From: an uncultured Eubacteriales bacterium | GTDB taxonomy: Bacteria; Bacillota; Clostridia; Peptostreptococcales; Anaerovoracaceae | NCBI GenBank assembly: GCA_910585135.1 | Contig: CAJUEB010000102.1 | Span: forward strand, 1-8,433 | DNA: 8,433 bases | Reading direction: 5' to 3' | In this document: piece by piece, positions 1-6,625 of the stretch | How positions within the stretch are numbered: the first letter of the stretch is position 1 | How the letters are laid out: every line of letters starts with the position of its first letter | Position numbers and translations under genes: made by a program | The notes under the pieces: generated by a model | The model's input: the letters and a program-made list of their open reading frames with translations, nothing else | What the model was told of the DNA's origin: nothing | The model's database searches: none

Positions 1-136
1 CCGCCGCTTTGCACAACAATGTAGCTGCTGCCAACACAAAGGCCAAGACGATCGCTATAGAAACACTAAAATAGCAGGAAACGATAATTGCCACAGCAAA
101 CGGCGGCGTTATATAGAGAAGCGGCCTTCTTATCAT
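1..136 (-). CDS. comEC: N-terminus of probable ComEC/Rec2 DNA-uptake channel (partial, runs off left edge)
   Basis: Only the first 45 codons are in the window. The reading starts MIRRPLLYITPPFAV and continues into an almost unbroken hydrophobic stretch (residues about 13-41) that would form one or two membrane segments. The start ATG (136-134 on the minus strand) is preceded by GGAGG at 144-148 with 7-nt spacing, which fixes it well. An arginine/proline-rich opening of the form M-x-R-R-P-L-x-Y-I followed directly by paired transmembrane helices is typical of ComEC proteins in Firmicutes. These form the inner-membrane channel for single-stranded DNA during transformation. That assignment is inference from a short N-terminus. 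No competence domain, metallo-beta-lactamase-like domain or neighbouring comEA is visible, so another polytopic membrane protein is possible. The gene is divergent from the penicillin-binding protein gene and separated from its likely promoter by a long leader. Confidence 0.5.
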   Translation of the reverse strand, partial: MIRRPLLYITPPFAVAIIVSCYFSVSIAIVLAFVLAAATLLCKAA

Positions 137-377
137 TGTTTTTCCTCCATAACAAAAATGAACTGTAAGCGGAACTTTCTTCTGCAAGACGAACGAGATA
201 CGGCCGTCCGCAAACCAAGCGGTACCGCTTACAACTTTCACAGCGGTGGCACAAGCCACCTTTCAGTGATGCAGCGATCGCACGATGCATGGCGAAAACG
301 AGTTCAATGCACCAAACAAATTGCCTTTCGGCGGCAAAACAGTTTTTTCTCCGATGTGCAAGTTATTATTTTACTTT
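137..377 (-). other. Long leader region upstream of the comEC-like gene, rich in inverted repeats
   Basis: If transcription starts from the strong minus-strand promoter at 384-412, the transcript carries about 240 nt before the start codon at 136. Several stem-loops can be read directly: TGCAC/GTGCA (308-312 with 356-360) enclosing TTGCC/GGCAA (321-325 with 333-337); ATGCA/TGCAT (269-273 with 286-290); GGTGGC/GCCACC with a 4-nt loop (245-260); and the 14-bp palindrome AAGCGGTACCGCTT (217-230). CCGCTTAC (225-232) can instead pair with GTAAGCGG (165-172), giving two mutually exclusive folds close to the ribosome binding site. I do not recognise a known riboswitch consensus. The region could be a cis-regulatory RNA, a separate small RNA, or decayed coding sequence. 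An open frame spans it on the minus strand but lacks a ribosome binding site. Confidence 0.35.
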
Positions 378-383
378 AATTAC

Positions 384-412
384 ATTTTATTCCATATTGT
401 TGTTTCTGTCAA
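384..412 (-). promoter_or_regulatory. Strong sigma-A promoter reading leftward toward the comEC-like gene
   Basis: On the minus strand a perfect -35 TTGACA (407-412) is separated by exactly 17 nt from TAAAAT (384-389), a five-of-six match to the -10 consensus. Transcription should begin near 377. The nearest gene downstream on this strand starts at 136. Confidence 0.65.
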
Positions 413-438
413 GGGCTTGTAAAAGTTATCTAATTCCT

Positions 439-467
439 TTTACTTTTGACCATATATATGGTACAAT
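439..467 (+). promoter_or_regulatory. Promoter of the penicillin-binding protein gene, extended -10 type
   Basis: TACAAT at 462-467 is preceded by TGG, giving the TGn extended -10 element, and 17 nt upstream lies a weak -35, TTTACT (439-444). The spacer ends in the 12-bp palindrome CCATATATATGG (450-461). Start of transcription is expected near 474, about 37 nt before the TTG start codon. A TTGACC at 446-451 is too close (10 nt) to serve as the -35. Confidence 0.5.
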
Positions 468-496
468 GACTAAAGTTCTATTATTAATCATGAAGC

Positions 497-502
497 AGGA
501 GG
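497..502 (+). promoter_or_regulatory. Ribosome binding site that fixes the TTG start of the penicillin-binding protein
   Basis: A perfect AGGAGG lies 8 nt before the TTG at 511. The nearest in-frame ATG (490) lies upstream of this site and has no Shine-Dalgarno of its own, so the TTG is the better start. Confidence 0.8.
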
Positions 503-510
503 ACGAAATA

Positions 511-3500
511 TTGCCTAAGAAATACAATGATAACAACTACAATCCGAAACGAGATGATATAGACGATTTCTTCGCGGAATTTGACAAGCAGGCGTCTGCC
601 CAAAGCCGGCCGGTTTCCACCCCTTCCGGGGCATCCAGGAGCAGCCGCTCTTCCAGCCGCAGAAGCAGTTCGTCAAGAAACAGCACGCAGAGAAGGAACG
701 CGCCTCCGGTTGATAAGAATAGCAGGCAGCCTTCTGCCGCAAGAGGCGCATCTGCATCTATGGCAGGAAAGTCTGCAAAAGGCGCAGCCGCGAATGCGGA
801 TACGCCGTCATCCGCCTCGGCATCACGAGGAAGAAAAAAATCCACATCTTCCGGCGGCGGAAATGGCAGGTCGAATAAACCAGCAAGCAGAAAAGGCAAG
901 GTATTCGGTGCAATTTTATATACCGTACTCGGTCTTGTCATGGCTGTAGGAATCTATGTGGGCGTTGTCTTTGCCACTGCTCCGGAGATACACACGGACG
1001 ATATCTATTCCATGCTGAACCAGCGTTCCGTCATGTATGATGCAAACGGCAATGAAATCGAAAACCTCTATCTTTCCGACGGCAACAGGACGATCGTAAG
1101 CTATGAGGATATCCCGGAAGATATGGTCAACGCTGTTGTAGCGATTGAAGACAAGAAGTTCTGGACACATGGCGGGTTTAACTTCGTCAGGATGCTCGGT
1201 GCGGTCAAGGACAGCATATTTGGCGGCGGACAGATCAGCGGTACGAGTACCGTTACGCAGCAGCTTGCCCGAAATGTATACCTATCGGAAATAAAGAGCC
1301 AGAGAAGCCTTTCGCGTAAGCTCTCTGAAATGTACTGTACCATCGTGCTCGAAAAAAATCTTTCGAAAAAGCAAATCATGGAGGCTTACCTGAATACCAT
1401 ATTCCTGGGCTTTAATTCCTACGGGATCGAATCGGCCGCACGTTCCTACTTCTCCAAGAATGTACAGGATCTGGATGTTTTGGAATGCGCTTCCCTGGCG
1501 GCGCTCCCACAGTCTCCTGATACCTATGCACTGGTAAAAACGACCAGCTACAATTCCGGCAGTACCCTTCCGGTGCTTGCCAGCGATGAATCCATGTCCT
1601 ATGTTTACAATGGAGACATCACAAAAGACCGGCGCAATATGGTTCTCAAAAATATGGAAAGCGAAGGGTTTATCACGAAAGAACAGCTCGATGCCGCACT
1701 CGGCGACGACCTGCAAGCACATGTTAATATCAATGTCGCATCCGTGGCAAGCGCGACTTCATATTTCACCGATTTTGCCGTAGACCAGCTCGCAGAAGAT
1801 ATCATTTCCGAATACGGAATCAGCCGTTCGCAAGCGCAAGAAATGATCTACACGGGCGGATTGAAAATATACACGACAATGGATCCGAATATCCAGTCCA
1901 TCGTCGAAGAAGAATTTTCCAAGAGCAATAACTTCGCTGGCGTGGCTTATGCCAGAACCAACAGCAACGGCGACCTCTTGAACCCTGAAAACGGCAAGGT
2001 AATGCTCTATGATTACTCACATTACTTTAATAGCAACGATGAATTTACGCTGGCGGCTGGTGAATATATCAAAGGCAGCGATGGAAGCATAACGATTTTA
2101 AAGGGGCAGCGCCTCAACATCTATGAGACGGAAGTAAACGGACAGCCTGATGTGAGCATAGAATTCAAAGATATGTACATCAAGGAGAACGGCGTCTTCT
2201 ACTTCATCGAAAGCGGTGCGCTTTCCATCCCGCAAGGCTACAAATCAGTTGATAGCGATGGCAATGCCGTTATCTCAGCGCAGTTCTTCACCGACTATCC
2301 TGATTTCTTTGTCGCAAGCGGGGACAATTATGTTGTAACCAGCGATAACTACACGTTAAAACAAAAGACGAGACAGCCGCAAGGCGCGATGGTGATCATG
2401 GAGGTTGCGACCGGACAGGTCAAGGCGATGATCGGCGGCAGGGAAACGACAGGAAAACAGCTCTTCAACAGAGCGGTCAAGACGAGACAGCCAGGGTCTT
2501 CCATTAAACCAATCGGCGCTTACGGACCGGCGCTGCAAATGAGCGTCGAATACATGAACGACGGAAAAACCATGAGCCTGGATAACAGCGACGGAAGCGA
2601 CTGGGGTAAATACATTACCGCTGGAAGCGTGATCAACGACGCTGCGATGCGATATGGTGGAAAAACATGGCCGAAAAACTGGTATTCTGGCTACAGGGGC
2701 CAGATGACGCTGCGAACAGCAGTACAGCAGTCCGTAAACGTCTGCGCCGTTAAGGTTTACCAACAGATCGGACCTGAATATTCCTCCTCCATGCTGCGAA
2801 AAGTCGGTGTTACCTCCATCGACGATGAAGGTGAGGTCAACGACATGAATCCTGCTGCACTGGCACTGGGCGGCATGACCAACGGTATCTCCCCGCTCGA
2901 GATGACAGCGGCATATGCAACCTTCCCGAACGGCGGCGTATACAATGAACCGATCGCATACACGAAGGTTCTTGATTCAAACGACGAAGTGATCTTTGAA
3001 AAGGAAGCCGAAGGTGAACAGGTCTACGATCCTGGTGTTGCCTGGATTATGACCGATGTTCTCCGCACAGTCGTTACACAGGGAATTGCAGGCAGCGCAT
3101 CGATCGGCTCGCAGCCCGTCGGCGGTAAAACAGGTACGACCAGTGATAACTACGATATCTGGTTCTGCGGATTTACACCGCAATACTCTGCCGCACTGTG
3201 GATGGGTAATGACGTAAATATCGAATTGAGTTCAGGATCGGGTGCGACGGCAAGGCTTTGGTCGAAGATTATGGGCAGAGTTTGCTCGGGACTTCCGCGA
3301 GGCTCTTTCAAAGACAAACCTTCCAATGTGGAATCTGTCAATGGCGAATATTATGTCAAGGGGACGTATTCGAAGGTAAGCCTGAAAAAGACAGAGGAAA
3401 CAGAGACGGAGACGGAAGCGACCACGACGACAGCGCCGACGACAACCGCACCGACGACGACGACAACCGCACCAACAAACTCCACAGGTAATAGCGGCGA

Positions 3501-3531
3501 AACCACAGACAATGGTAACGGAACTCCATAA
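511..3531 (+). CDS. Class A (bifunctional) penicillin-binding protein, PBP1A family
   Basis: A peptidoglycan synthase of 1006 residues that polymerises lipid II and cross-links the stem peptides at the outer face of the membrane. Residues 1-130 are a cytoplasmic, disordered Ser/Arg/Ala-rich tail; 131-155 form the single membrane anchor. The GT51 glycosyltransferase follows, with catalytic Glu213 in AIEDKKFWTHGG, the motif GTSTVTQQLARN at 244-255, and later RKLSE and MEAYLNTIFLG motifs. The transpeptidase has all three signatures: SSIK with nucleophile Ser663, SVN at 741-743 and KTGT at 873-876. An extra region at about 465-620, between LKIYTTMDP (from 451) and the transpeptidase, may be an OB-like insert. 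The tail (from about 959) is acidic, then Thr/Pro/Ala-rich. The TTG start is chosen from the AGGAGG at 497-502; an in-frame opening back to 289 runs through the promoter. It resembles PonA/MrcA, but Clostridia carry several paralogues, so no symbol is assigned. Confidence 0.95.
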   Translation: MPKKYNDNNYNPKRDDIDDFFAEFDKQASAQSRPVSTPSGASRSSRSSSRRSSSSRNSTQRRNAPPVDKNSRQPSAARGASASMAGKSAKGAAANADTPSSASASRGRKKSTSSGGGNGRSNKPASRKGKVFGAILYTVLGLVMAVGIYVGVVFATAPEIHTDDIYSMLNQRSVMYDANGNEIENLYLSDGNRTIVSYEDIPEDMVNAVVAIEDKKFWTHGGFNFVRMLGAVKDSIFGGGQISGTSTVTQQLARNVYLSEIKSQRSLSRKLSEMYCTIVLEKNLSKKQIMEAYLNTIFLGFNSYGIESAARSYFSKNVQDLDVLECASLAALPQSPDTYALVKTTSYNSGSTLPVLASDESMSYVYNGDITKDRRNMVLKNMESEGFITKEQLDAALGDDLQAHVNINVASVASATSYFTDFAVDQLAEDIISEYGISRSQAQEMIYTGGLKIYTTMDPNIQSIVEEEFSKSNNFAGVAYARTNSNGDLLNPENGKVMLYDYSHYFNSNDEFTLAAGEYIKGSDGSITILKGQRLNIYETEVNGQPDVSIEFKDMYIKENGVFYFIESGALSIPQGYKSVDSDGNAVISAQFFTDYPDFFVASGDNYVVTSDNYTLKQKTRQPQGAMVIMEVATGQVKAMIGGRETTGKQLFNRAVKTRQPGSSIKPIGAYGPALQMSVEYMNDGKTMSLDNSDGSDWGKYITAGSVINDAAMRYGGKTWPKNWYSGYRGQMTLRTAVQQSVNVCAVKVYQQIGPEYSSSMLRKVGVTSIDDEGEVNDMNPAALALGGMTNGISPLEMTAAYATFPNGGVYNEPIAYTKVLDSNDEVIFEKEAEGEQVYDPGVAWIMTDVLRTVVTQGIAGSASIGSQPVGGKTGTTSDNYDIWFCGFTPQYSAALWMGNDVNIELSSGSGATARLWSKIMGRVCSGLPRGSFKDKPSNVESVNGEYYVKGTYSKVSLKKTEETETETEATTTTAPTTTAPTTTTTAPTNSTGNSGETTDNGNGTP
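3416..3480 (+). repeat. Threonine-codon repeat encoding the TTTAP-type tail of the penicillin-binding protein
   Basis: Short units built from ACG/ACA/ACC codons and GCN-CCN pairs repeat here, with GACGACAACCGCACC occurring twice. The product is runs of three to five Thr separated by Ala-Pro. Such Thr/Pro-rich stretches are commonly flexible extracytoplasmic linkers. Repeat slippage could vary its length between strains. Confidence 0.75.
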
Positions 3532-3683
3532 AACTAAATTTATCGTTTAAAACACAATAATATCAAACAACGTACTAGCTGATGAGAGAAATCAAACCGA
3601 TATATTTTATATATAAGTAAATACACAGCTTTCATCTAGTTCAAATCAAATGTGGAAACGAATCCAGACAAACGCGAATCAAC

Positions 3684-3714
3684 AGAAGCGGTCTCACAAT
3701 AGGCCGCTTCTTTA
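3684..3714 (+). terminator. Rho-independent terminator after the penicillin-binding protein gene
   Basis: AGAAGCGGTCT (3684-3694) pairs with AGGCCGCTTCT (3701-3711) over 11 bp with one G-T wobble and a 6-nt loop. A short T-rich run follows. It lies about 150 nt beyond the stop codon, so the transcript has a sizeable 3' UTR. Confidence 0.7.
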
Positions 3715-3871
3715 TTATATGTAAAAATAATAGTCCAAATTTTTAGAATTAATCATTAATTTTATAAACAATATTTTTACGTTAAAAAAATCTCTCACAG
3801 AAAAACAAACCTTATAGTAAGTTTTATACCACTTCCTCTCTTCGACAAACTCACTTATTTTCATAAAACCG

Positions 3872-3997
3872 CTAAAAAAGTGTAGCAACTTGCCTTATCA
3901 AAACATCTGCTACACTTTTTGCAAGGCTTACGGCTATTTTAATGATTGAAACAGACACTTTTTCTTCCATTAAGAGTAGCCCGACCGCTGGAATCAT
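3872..3997 (-). CDS. Possible small hydrophobic protein or gene remnant (unrecognised)
   Basis: From ATG at 3997 the frame encodes 41 residues, beginning MIPAVGLLLMEEKVSVSIIK and ending with VATLF. The frame stays open upstream to 4054, adding a further membrane-like stretch (VAFIFFLASAALFS), but that extension has no start codon. The amino-acid pattern, a hydrophobic helix followed by an amphipathic segment, looks protein-like. Against it, no ribosome binding site precedes the ATG, and the last third coincides with the arms of a terminator-like inverted repeat. It could be the 3' remnant of a decayed membrane-protein gene, a small real gene using an unusual start, or chance. I do not recognise the family. 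Confidence 0.2.
   Translation of the reverse strand: MIPAVGLLLMEEKVSVSIIKIAVSLAKSVADVLIRQVATLF
3875..3920. terminator. Perfect 13-bp inverted repeat, likely bidirectional terminator
   Basis: AAAAAGTGTAGCA (3875-3887) is the exact inverse of TGCTACACTTTTT (3908-3920), with a 20-nt loop. Either strand gives a GC-containing stem followed by a T-run: T5 on plus and T6 on minus. It sits between the convergent penicillin-binding protein and spoVA transcription units. It is probably where leftward spoVA transcripts end. Confidence 0.65.
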
Positions 3998-4299
3998 TGA
4001 AAACAGAGCAGCACTTGCCAGAAAAAATATAAATGCTACTCTGTTTCTATTGTTTTACATAAAATTCCAATTTTCAAAATATCATATTGGTTCAATTTAG
4101 ATAAATTCCACGCAACTTGATGAATTTAATTCATACCAAAGCGACGAAACCCGCCCAGTATAGCAAAATTTAAAATTTATAATTCAATGCTTTCACTTAT
4201 CCCTGGTTCATTTACATAATTTCAATATGCTTTAAATCGTTATCCTTACCTAAAAACTGCTTCATAATTTTCCCAAAAATCATTTATACAGACCCGCTT

Positions 4300-4653
4300 C
4301 TACCGCACTGATTTCGGACTGAATACCAACGCGATCAGATAGCCCCAACCAATCGCGATAGAAATGCCTCCGGCAGCAGCCTTGATGCCGCCTGTCACCG
4401 CGCCCAAAAGACCGCTTGCAGCACCCTCCATTGCACCCTTTGCAAGATTATACCCAAAGCCAGGCAATGGTATCCTAGCTCCTGTCGCTGCCAAATCCAC
4501 AAGCGGCTGGTAAAGATGAACGGCTTGCAGCAAAGCACCAGCGATCACGAGAAACACAAGCACCCTGGGTGCAGTCAACTTCGTAGCATCCATCAAGATC
4601 TGCCCAATCACACAGATTGCACCGCCGATTAAAAAAGCATATACATAATCCAT
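4300..4653 (-). CDS. spoVAE: Stage V sporulation protein AE (SpoVAEb-type membrane subunit)
   Basis: A 117-residue membrane protein of the SpoVA complex, which carries dipicolinic acid across the inner forespore membrane during sporulation and releases it in germination. It opens MDYVYAFLIGGAICVIGQIL, the usual SpoVAC/SpoVAEb-family start with a first helix, followed by a second helix near residues 30-45. The conserved loop IPLPGFGYNLAKG and glycine/alanine-rich helices lie in the second half. The start at 4653 is chosen because AGGAG (4661-4665) sits 7 nt upstream; an in-frame ATG at 4680 would add nine residues that include this site. It is the last gene of the operon, 81 nt after spoVAD, with no promoter seen in the gap. 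It should therefore be co-transcribed from the sigma-G promoter ahead of spoVAC. Confidence 0.92.
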   Translation of the reverse strand: MDYVYAFLIGGAICVIGQILMDATKLTAPRVLVFLVIAGALLQAVHLYQPLVDLAATGARIPLPGFGYNLAKGAMEGAASGLLGAVTGGIKAAAGGISIAIGWGYLIALVFSPKSVR

Positions 4654-4734
4654 AATCCTTCTCCTTTTATTTCCTTGCATCTTTTTAGTTATCTTACATC
4701 TGTTTGTTTCCTCTACATCCCCTGCTGACTTCGT

Positions 4735-5793
4735 TTACTCCGTTTCCAGCGAAATCGCATGTGCGATTCCCGGTATGGATTCTCCTTGGAACGGGCTGAT
4801 CGTAGACAGCAACGCCCCGGTTGACATAATCAACGCACGGTTAATCTCACCTCGGCGCATCTTTTTATATACGAACCCTGCAAAGGTGGATGCCGAACAG
4901 CCGCACCCACTGCCGCCGCTGTGAACGTCCTGCTGTGGCTCATATATCATTGTCCCGCAGTCATCATAAATCTCGCTTAATGCATTAGCATCAAGTCCTG
5001 CATCTGTCAAAAGATCAACCGTGATATCCTTGCCGATAAAACCTAAATCACCGCTCAATATGATATCATAATAATCAATCGACCTTCCTGTATCCTGTAG
5101 ATGGTTTAAAATCGTATCAACCGCTGCCGGAGCCATCGCACTTCCCATCTGGTTCGCATCCTTAATGCCTGCGTCTATGACCTTCCCGATCGTTCCGCAA
5201 TCCACTCTGATCTTTTTCCACTCTCTTACATTGCCGCATCCGTCAGTTTCGCTCGTTTCCTCATTGCCTTCGCTTGCGATCAGCATTGCACCTGCCGCAG
5301 TTGCGGTCCACTGCGCCGACGGAGGTCTCTGATTTCCATGTTCAAGCGGCATTCGGAACTGTCTTTCAGCAGTGCAATAATGACTGGATGCACCGATCAC
5401 AATATTATCGCTGTATCCTCCATCCACCAGCACAGATCCCAACATCAGGGATTCGGTCATAGTCGAGCATGCGCCGTACATCCCCAGAAATGGGATATGC
5501 ATATCCCTTGCCATAAAAGAAGATGACATCAACTGGTTCAACAAATCCCCGCTTAAAATCGCACCGATTTCTTCCTTGCTTTTCCCTGAACGCCTCATCG
5601 CGTCCAGCCTGGCGGTTTTCAGCATCTTGCTCTCAGATTTTTCCCAGGTGGATTCATTATAAGTATCGTCCCGCAAGCAATCGTCAAACCATTCCCGCAT
5701 CGGCCCTGCCCCTTCCTTTTCTCCGCCCAGGGAATAGGCACTCAGGATATATGGCTTATTTTGAAACACCAATGTTTGTTTTCTCTTTCCCAT
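4735..5793 (-). CDS. spoVAD: Stage V sporulation protein AD (SpoVAD, dipicolinic-acid-binding subunit)
   Basis: A 352-residue protein with the thiolase-like fold of SpoVAD, the peripheral SpoVA subunit known to bind dipicolinic acid directly. Visible family features are the Cys109 segment MYGACSTMTESL (105-116), where thiolases carry the catalytic Cys; a glycine-rich GGSGCGCSAS region (293-302); and a C-terminus running LLSTISPFQGESIPGIAH. The length is slightly above the roughly 340 residues usual in Bacillus. The start at 5793 follows a perfect AGGAGG (5799-5804) with 5-nt spacing, 17 nt after the spoVAC stop. The longer in-frame opening to 5835 would overlap spoVAC and has no such site. 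It is second in the spoVAC-spoVAD-spoVAE order that is standard in Clostridia. Confidence 0.95.
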   Translation of the reverse strand: MGKRKQTLVFQNKPYILSAYSLGGEKEGAGPMREWFDDCLRDDTYNESTWEKSESKMLKTARLDAMRRSGKSKEEIGAILSGDLLNQLMSSSFMARDMHIPFLGMYGACSTMTESLMLGSVLVDGGYSDNIVIGASSHYCTAERQFRMPLEHGNQRPPSAQWTATAAGAMLIASEGNEETSETDGCGNVREWKKIRVDCGTIGKVIDAGIKDANQMGSAMAPAAVDTILNHLQDTGRSIDYYDIILSGDLGFIGKDITVDLLTDAGLDANALSEIYDDCGTMIYEPQQDVHSGGSGCGCSASTFAGFVYKKMRRGEINRALIMSTGALLSTISPFQGESIPGIAHAISLETE

Positions 5794-5810
5794 TTGTTCC
5801 TCCTCTGGCC

Positions 5811-6587
5811 TCACCAAATGATGCCGATCGCCCAATAAATGACCCCAATTACAATAGATGCTGTAATACCGCTGACTAATACCGGTCCGGCTAAAGAAAA
5901 CAACTTTGCGCCAACACCTAAAACGATCCCTTCTTTTTTATATTCGATAGCAGGCGCTACCATGGAGTTTGCAAAGCCGGTAATCGGCACGATTACCCCA
6001 GCGCCTACATGCTTGCCGATGGTATCGAACCAGCCCAAGCCAGTCAAAAGCTGTGCAAGCATCACCAATATAATGACTACGAAAACGGCAGCCTCCTTTT
6101 CTGGCATTCCAGACGCGATGAACTTATTTTCAAGCCACAGGGATACCGCACAGATCAATCCCCCCGTGATAAATGCCTTAAAAGAATTCAGGAAATATTT
6201 TGGCTTTGGTGTAAACTGATTCGCATATTTTTCATAGGCTTTAGCTACATCTTTTTTTGTGGCTTTGCTGATCGCACTGGAGTTAGTGCTATTATCCGCA
6301 CCGCAGTTTCTTTTGCTGGCCACGGCAGGCGTATTCACGCTGCTTCTCTCTTCCGCTCCACTTGCTCTGTTTGTGCCGGACACACTGCGATTCACTTTCT
6401 CTTCATTCGTCCCACTCGCTCCACTTACATTGGACACATCGCTGTCCTCTTTCGTCCCATTCACTCCTCTAGGTTCACCTGGTTGGCTCGCACCGGATAC
6501 ACTAGATACGCCAGAACGATCCCGTGTTTTCCCAACAGCAGTGTTTTGTGGCTTCTTTGCGCCACCATTCGCATTTTTGTTTGCCAT
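5811..6587 (-). CDS. spoVAC: Stage V sporulation protein AC with long Ser/Asn-rich N-terminal extension
   Basis: A 258-residue membrane subunit of the SpoVA dipicolinic-acid channel. SpoVAC is thought to act as the mechanosensitive part. The conserved core begins near residue 112 (KKDVAKAYEKY, then FTPKPKYFLNSFKAFITGG) and includes the family-typical GAGVIVPITGFANSM and EYKKEGIVLGVG segments. Four or so hydrophobic helices fall at about 137-155, 166-187, 196-212 and 228-256. The core, about 147 residues, matches the usual full length of about 150. The first 110 residues are extra: low-complexity, hydrophilic, rich in Ser, Asn, Gly and Thr, with repeated VSxVSGAS units. The start ATG has GAGG (6595-6598) 7 nt upstream, and no other Met occurs before the core, so the extension is probably translated. 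It is the first gene of the operon, driven by the sigma-G promoter at 6626-6656. Confidence 0.93.
   Translation of the reverse strand: MANKNANGGAKKPQNTAVGKTRDRSGVSSVSGASQPGEPRGVNGTKEDSDVSNVSGASGTNEEKVNRSVSGTNRASGAEERSSVNTPAVASKRNCGADNSTNSSAISKATKKDVAKAYEKYANQFTPKPKYFLNSFKAFITGGLICAVSLWLENKFIASGMPEKEAAVFVVIILVMLAQLLTGLGWFDTIGKHVGAGVIVPITGFANSMVAPAIEYKKEGIVLGVGAKLFSLAGPVLVSGITASIVIGVIYWAIGIIW
6348..6509 (-). repeat. Degenerate internal repeats in the SpoVAC N-terminal extension
   Basis: This segment codes residues 27-80 of SpoVAC. VSSVSGAS (27-34) and VSNVSGAS (51-58) recur with 24-residue spacing, followed by a diverged RSVSGTNRASGAEE (67-80). The DNA shows matching CTCC-ACTT and TTCGTCCCA units. 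This suggests expansion by duplication rather than an acquired folded domain. Confidence 0.55.
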
Positions 6588-6625
6588 GCAAATTCCTCTT
6601 TTCTAAGCAAAAGTGTTTTCTAGGT

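Larger units (their letters stand above)
3715..4299. other. AT-rich intergenic stretch between convergent penicillin-binding protein and spoVA units
   Basis: No confident gene is visible. It contains a 15-bp palindrome, AATTAAT-C-ATTAATT (3747-3761), a perfect 13-bp inverted repeat (3875-3920) and a small hydrophobic open frame on the minus strand (3872-3997, open back to 4054). The rest is stop-rich in all frames. No hairpin terminator is seen close to the spoVAE stop, so spoVA transcripts may run on to the inverted repeat. Confidence 0.6.

Noticed and set aside
217..230. GCGGTACCGC resembling the T-box antiterminator sequence
   Set aside because: The conserved T-box form is TGGNACCGCG. Here the match sits in a simple palindrome, with no specifier loop pattern or downstream terminator, and the gene is not of the T-box type.
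66..290. Minus-strand frame with a Cys cluster (CHRCESCKRYRLVC) resembling a zinc ribbon
   Set aside because: It overlaps the comEC-like start by about 70 nt in another frame and lacks a ribosome binding site. Its cysteines fall in the GC-rich inverted repeats, so it is more likely a by-product of structured sequence.
289..510. In-frame ATG at 289 extending the penicillin-binding protein by 74 residues
   Set aside because: The extension runs through the promoter and has no ribosome binding site at its ATG. The strong AGGAGG before TTG 511 marks the true start.
537..941. 134-residue minus-strand frame inside the penicillin-binding protein N-terminus
   Set aside because: It is antisense to the Ser/Arg-rich low-complexity coding region, which readily opens other frames. 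It has no ribosome binding site or recognisable family.
3574..3640. CTGATGAG followed by GAGAAA, resembling a hammerhead ribozyme core
   Set aside because: No stem II can form between CTGATGA and GAAA, and the bases opposite do not give a proper NUH cleavage site with stem III. It fits an ordinary bulged hairpin.
4654..4680. Longer start for spoVAE at 4680
   Set aside because: The nine added residues span the AGGAG ribosome binding site used by the start at 4653, and SpoVAEb proteins normally begin at the first helix.
5794..5835. Longer start for spoVAD at 5835
   Set aside because: It would overlap the spoVAC end and add 14 residues unlike the family N-terminus; the AGGAGG at 5799-5804 selects 5793.
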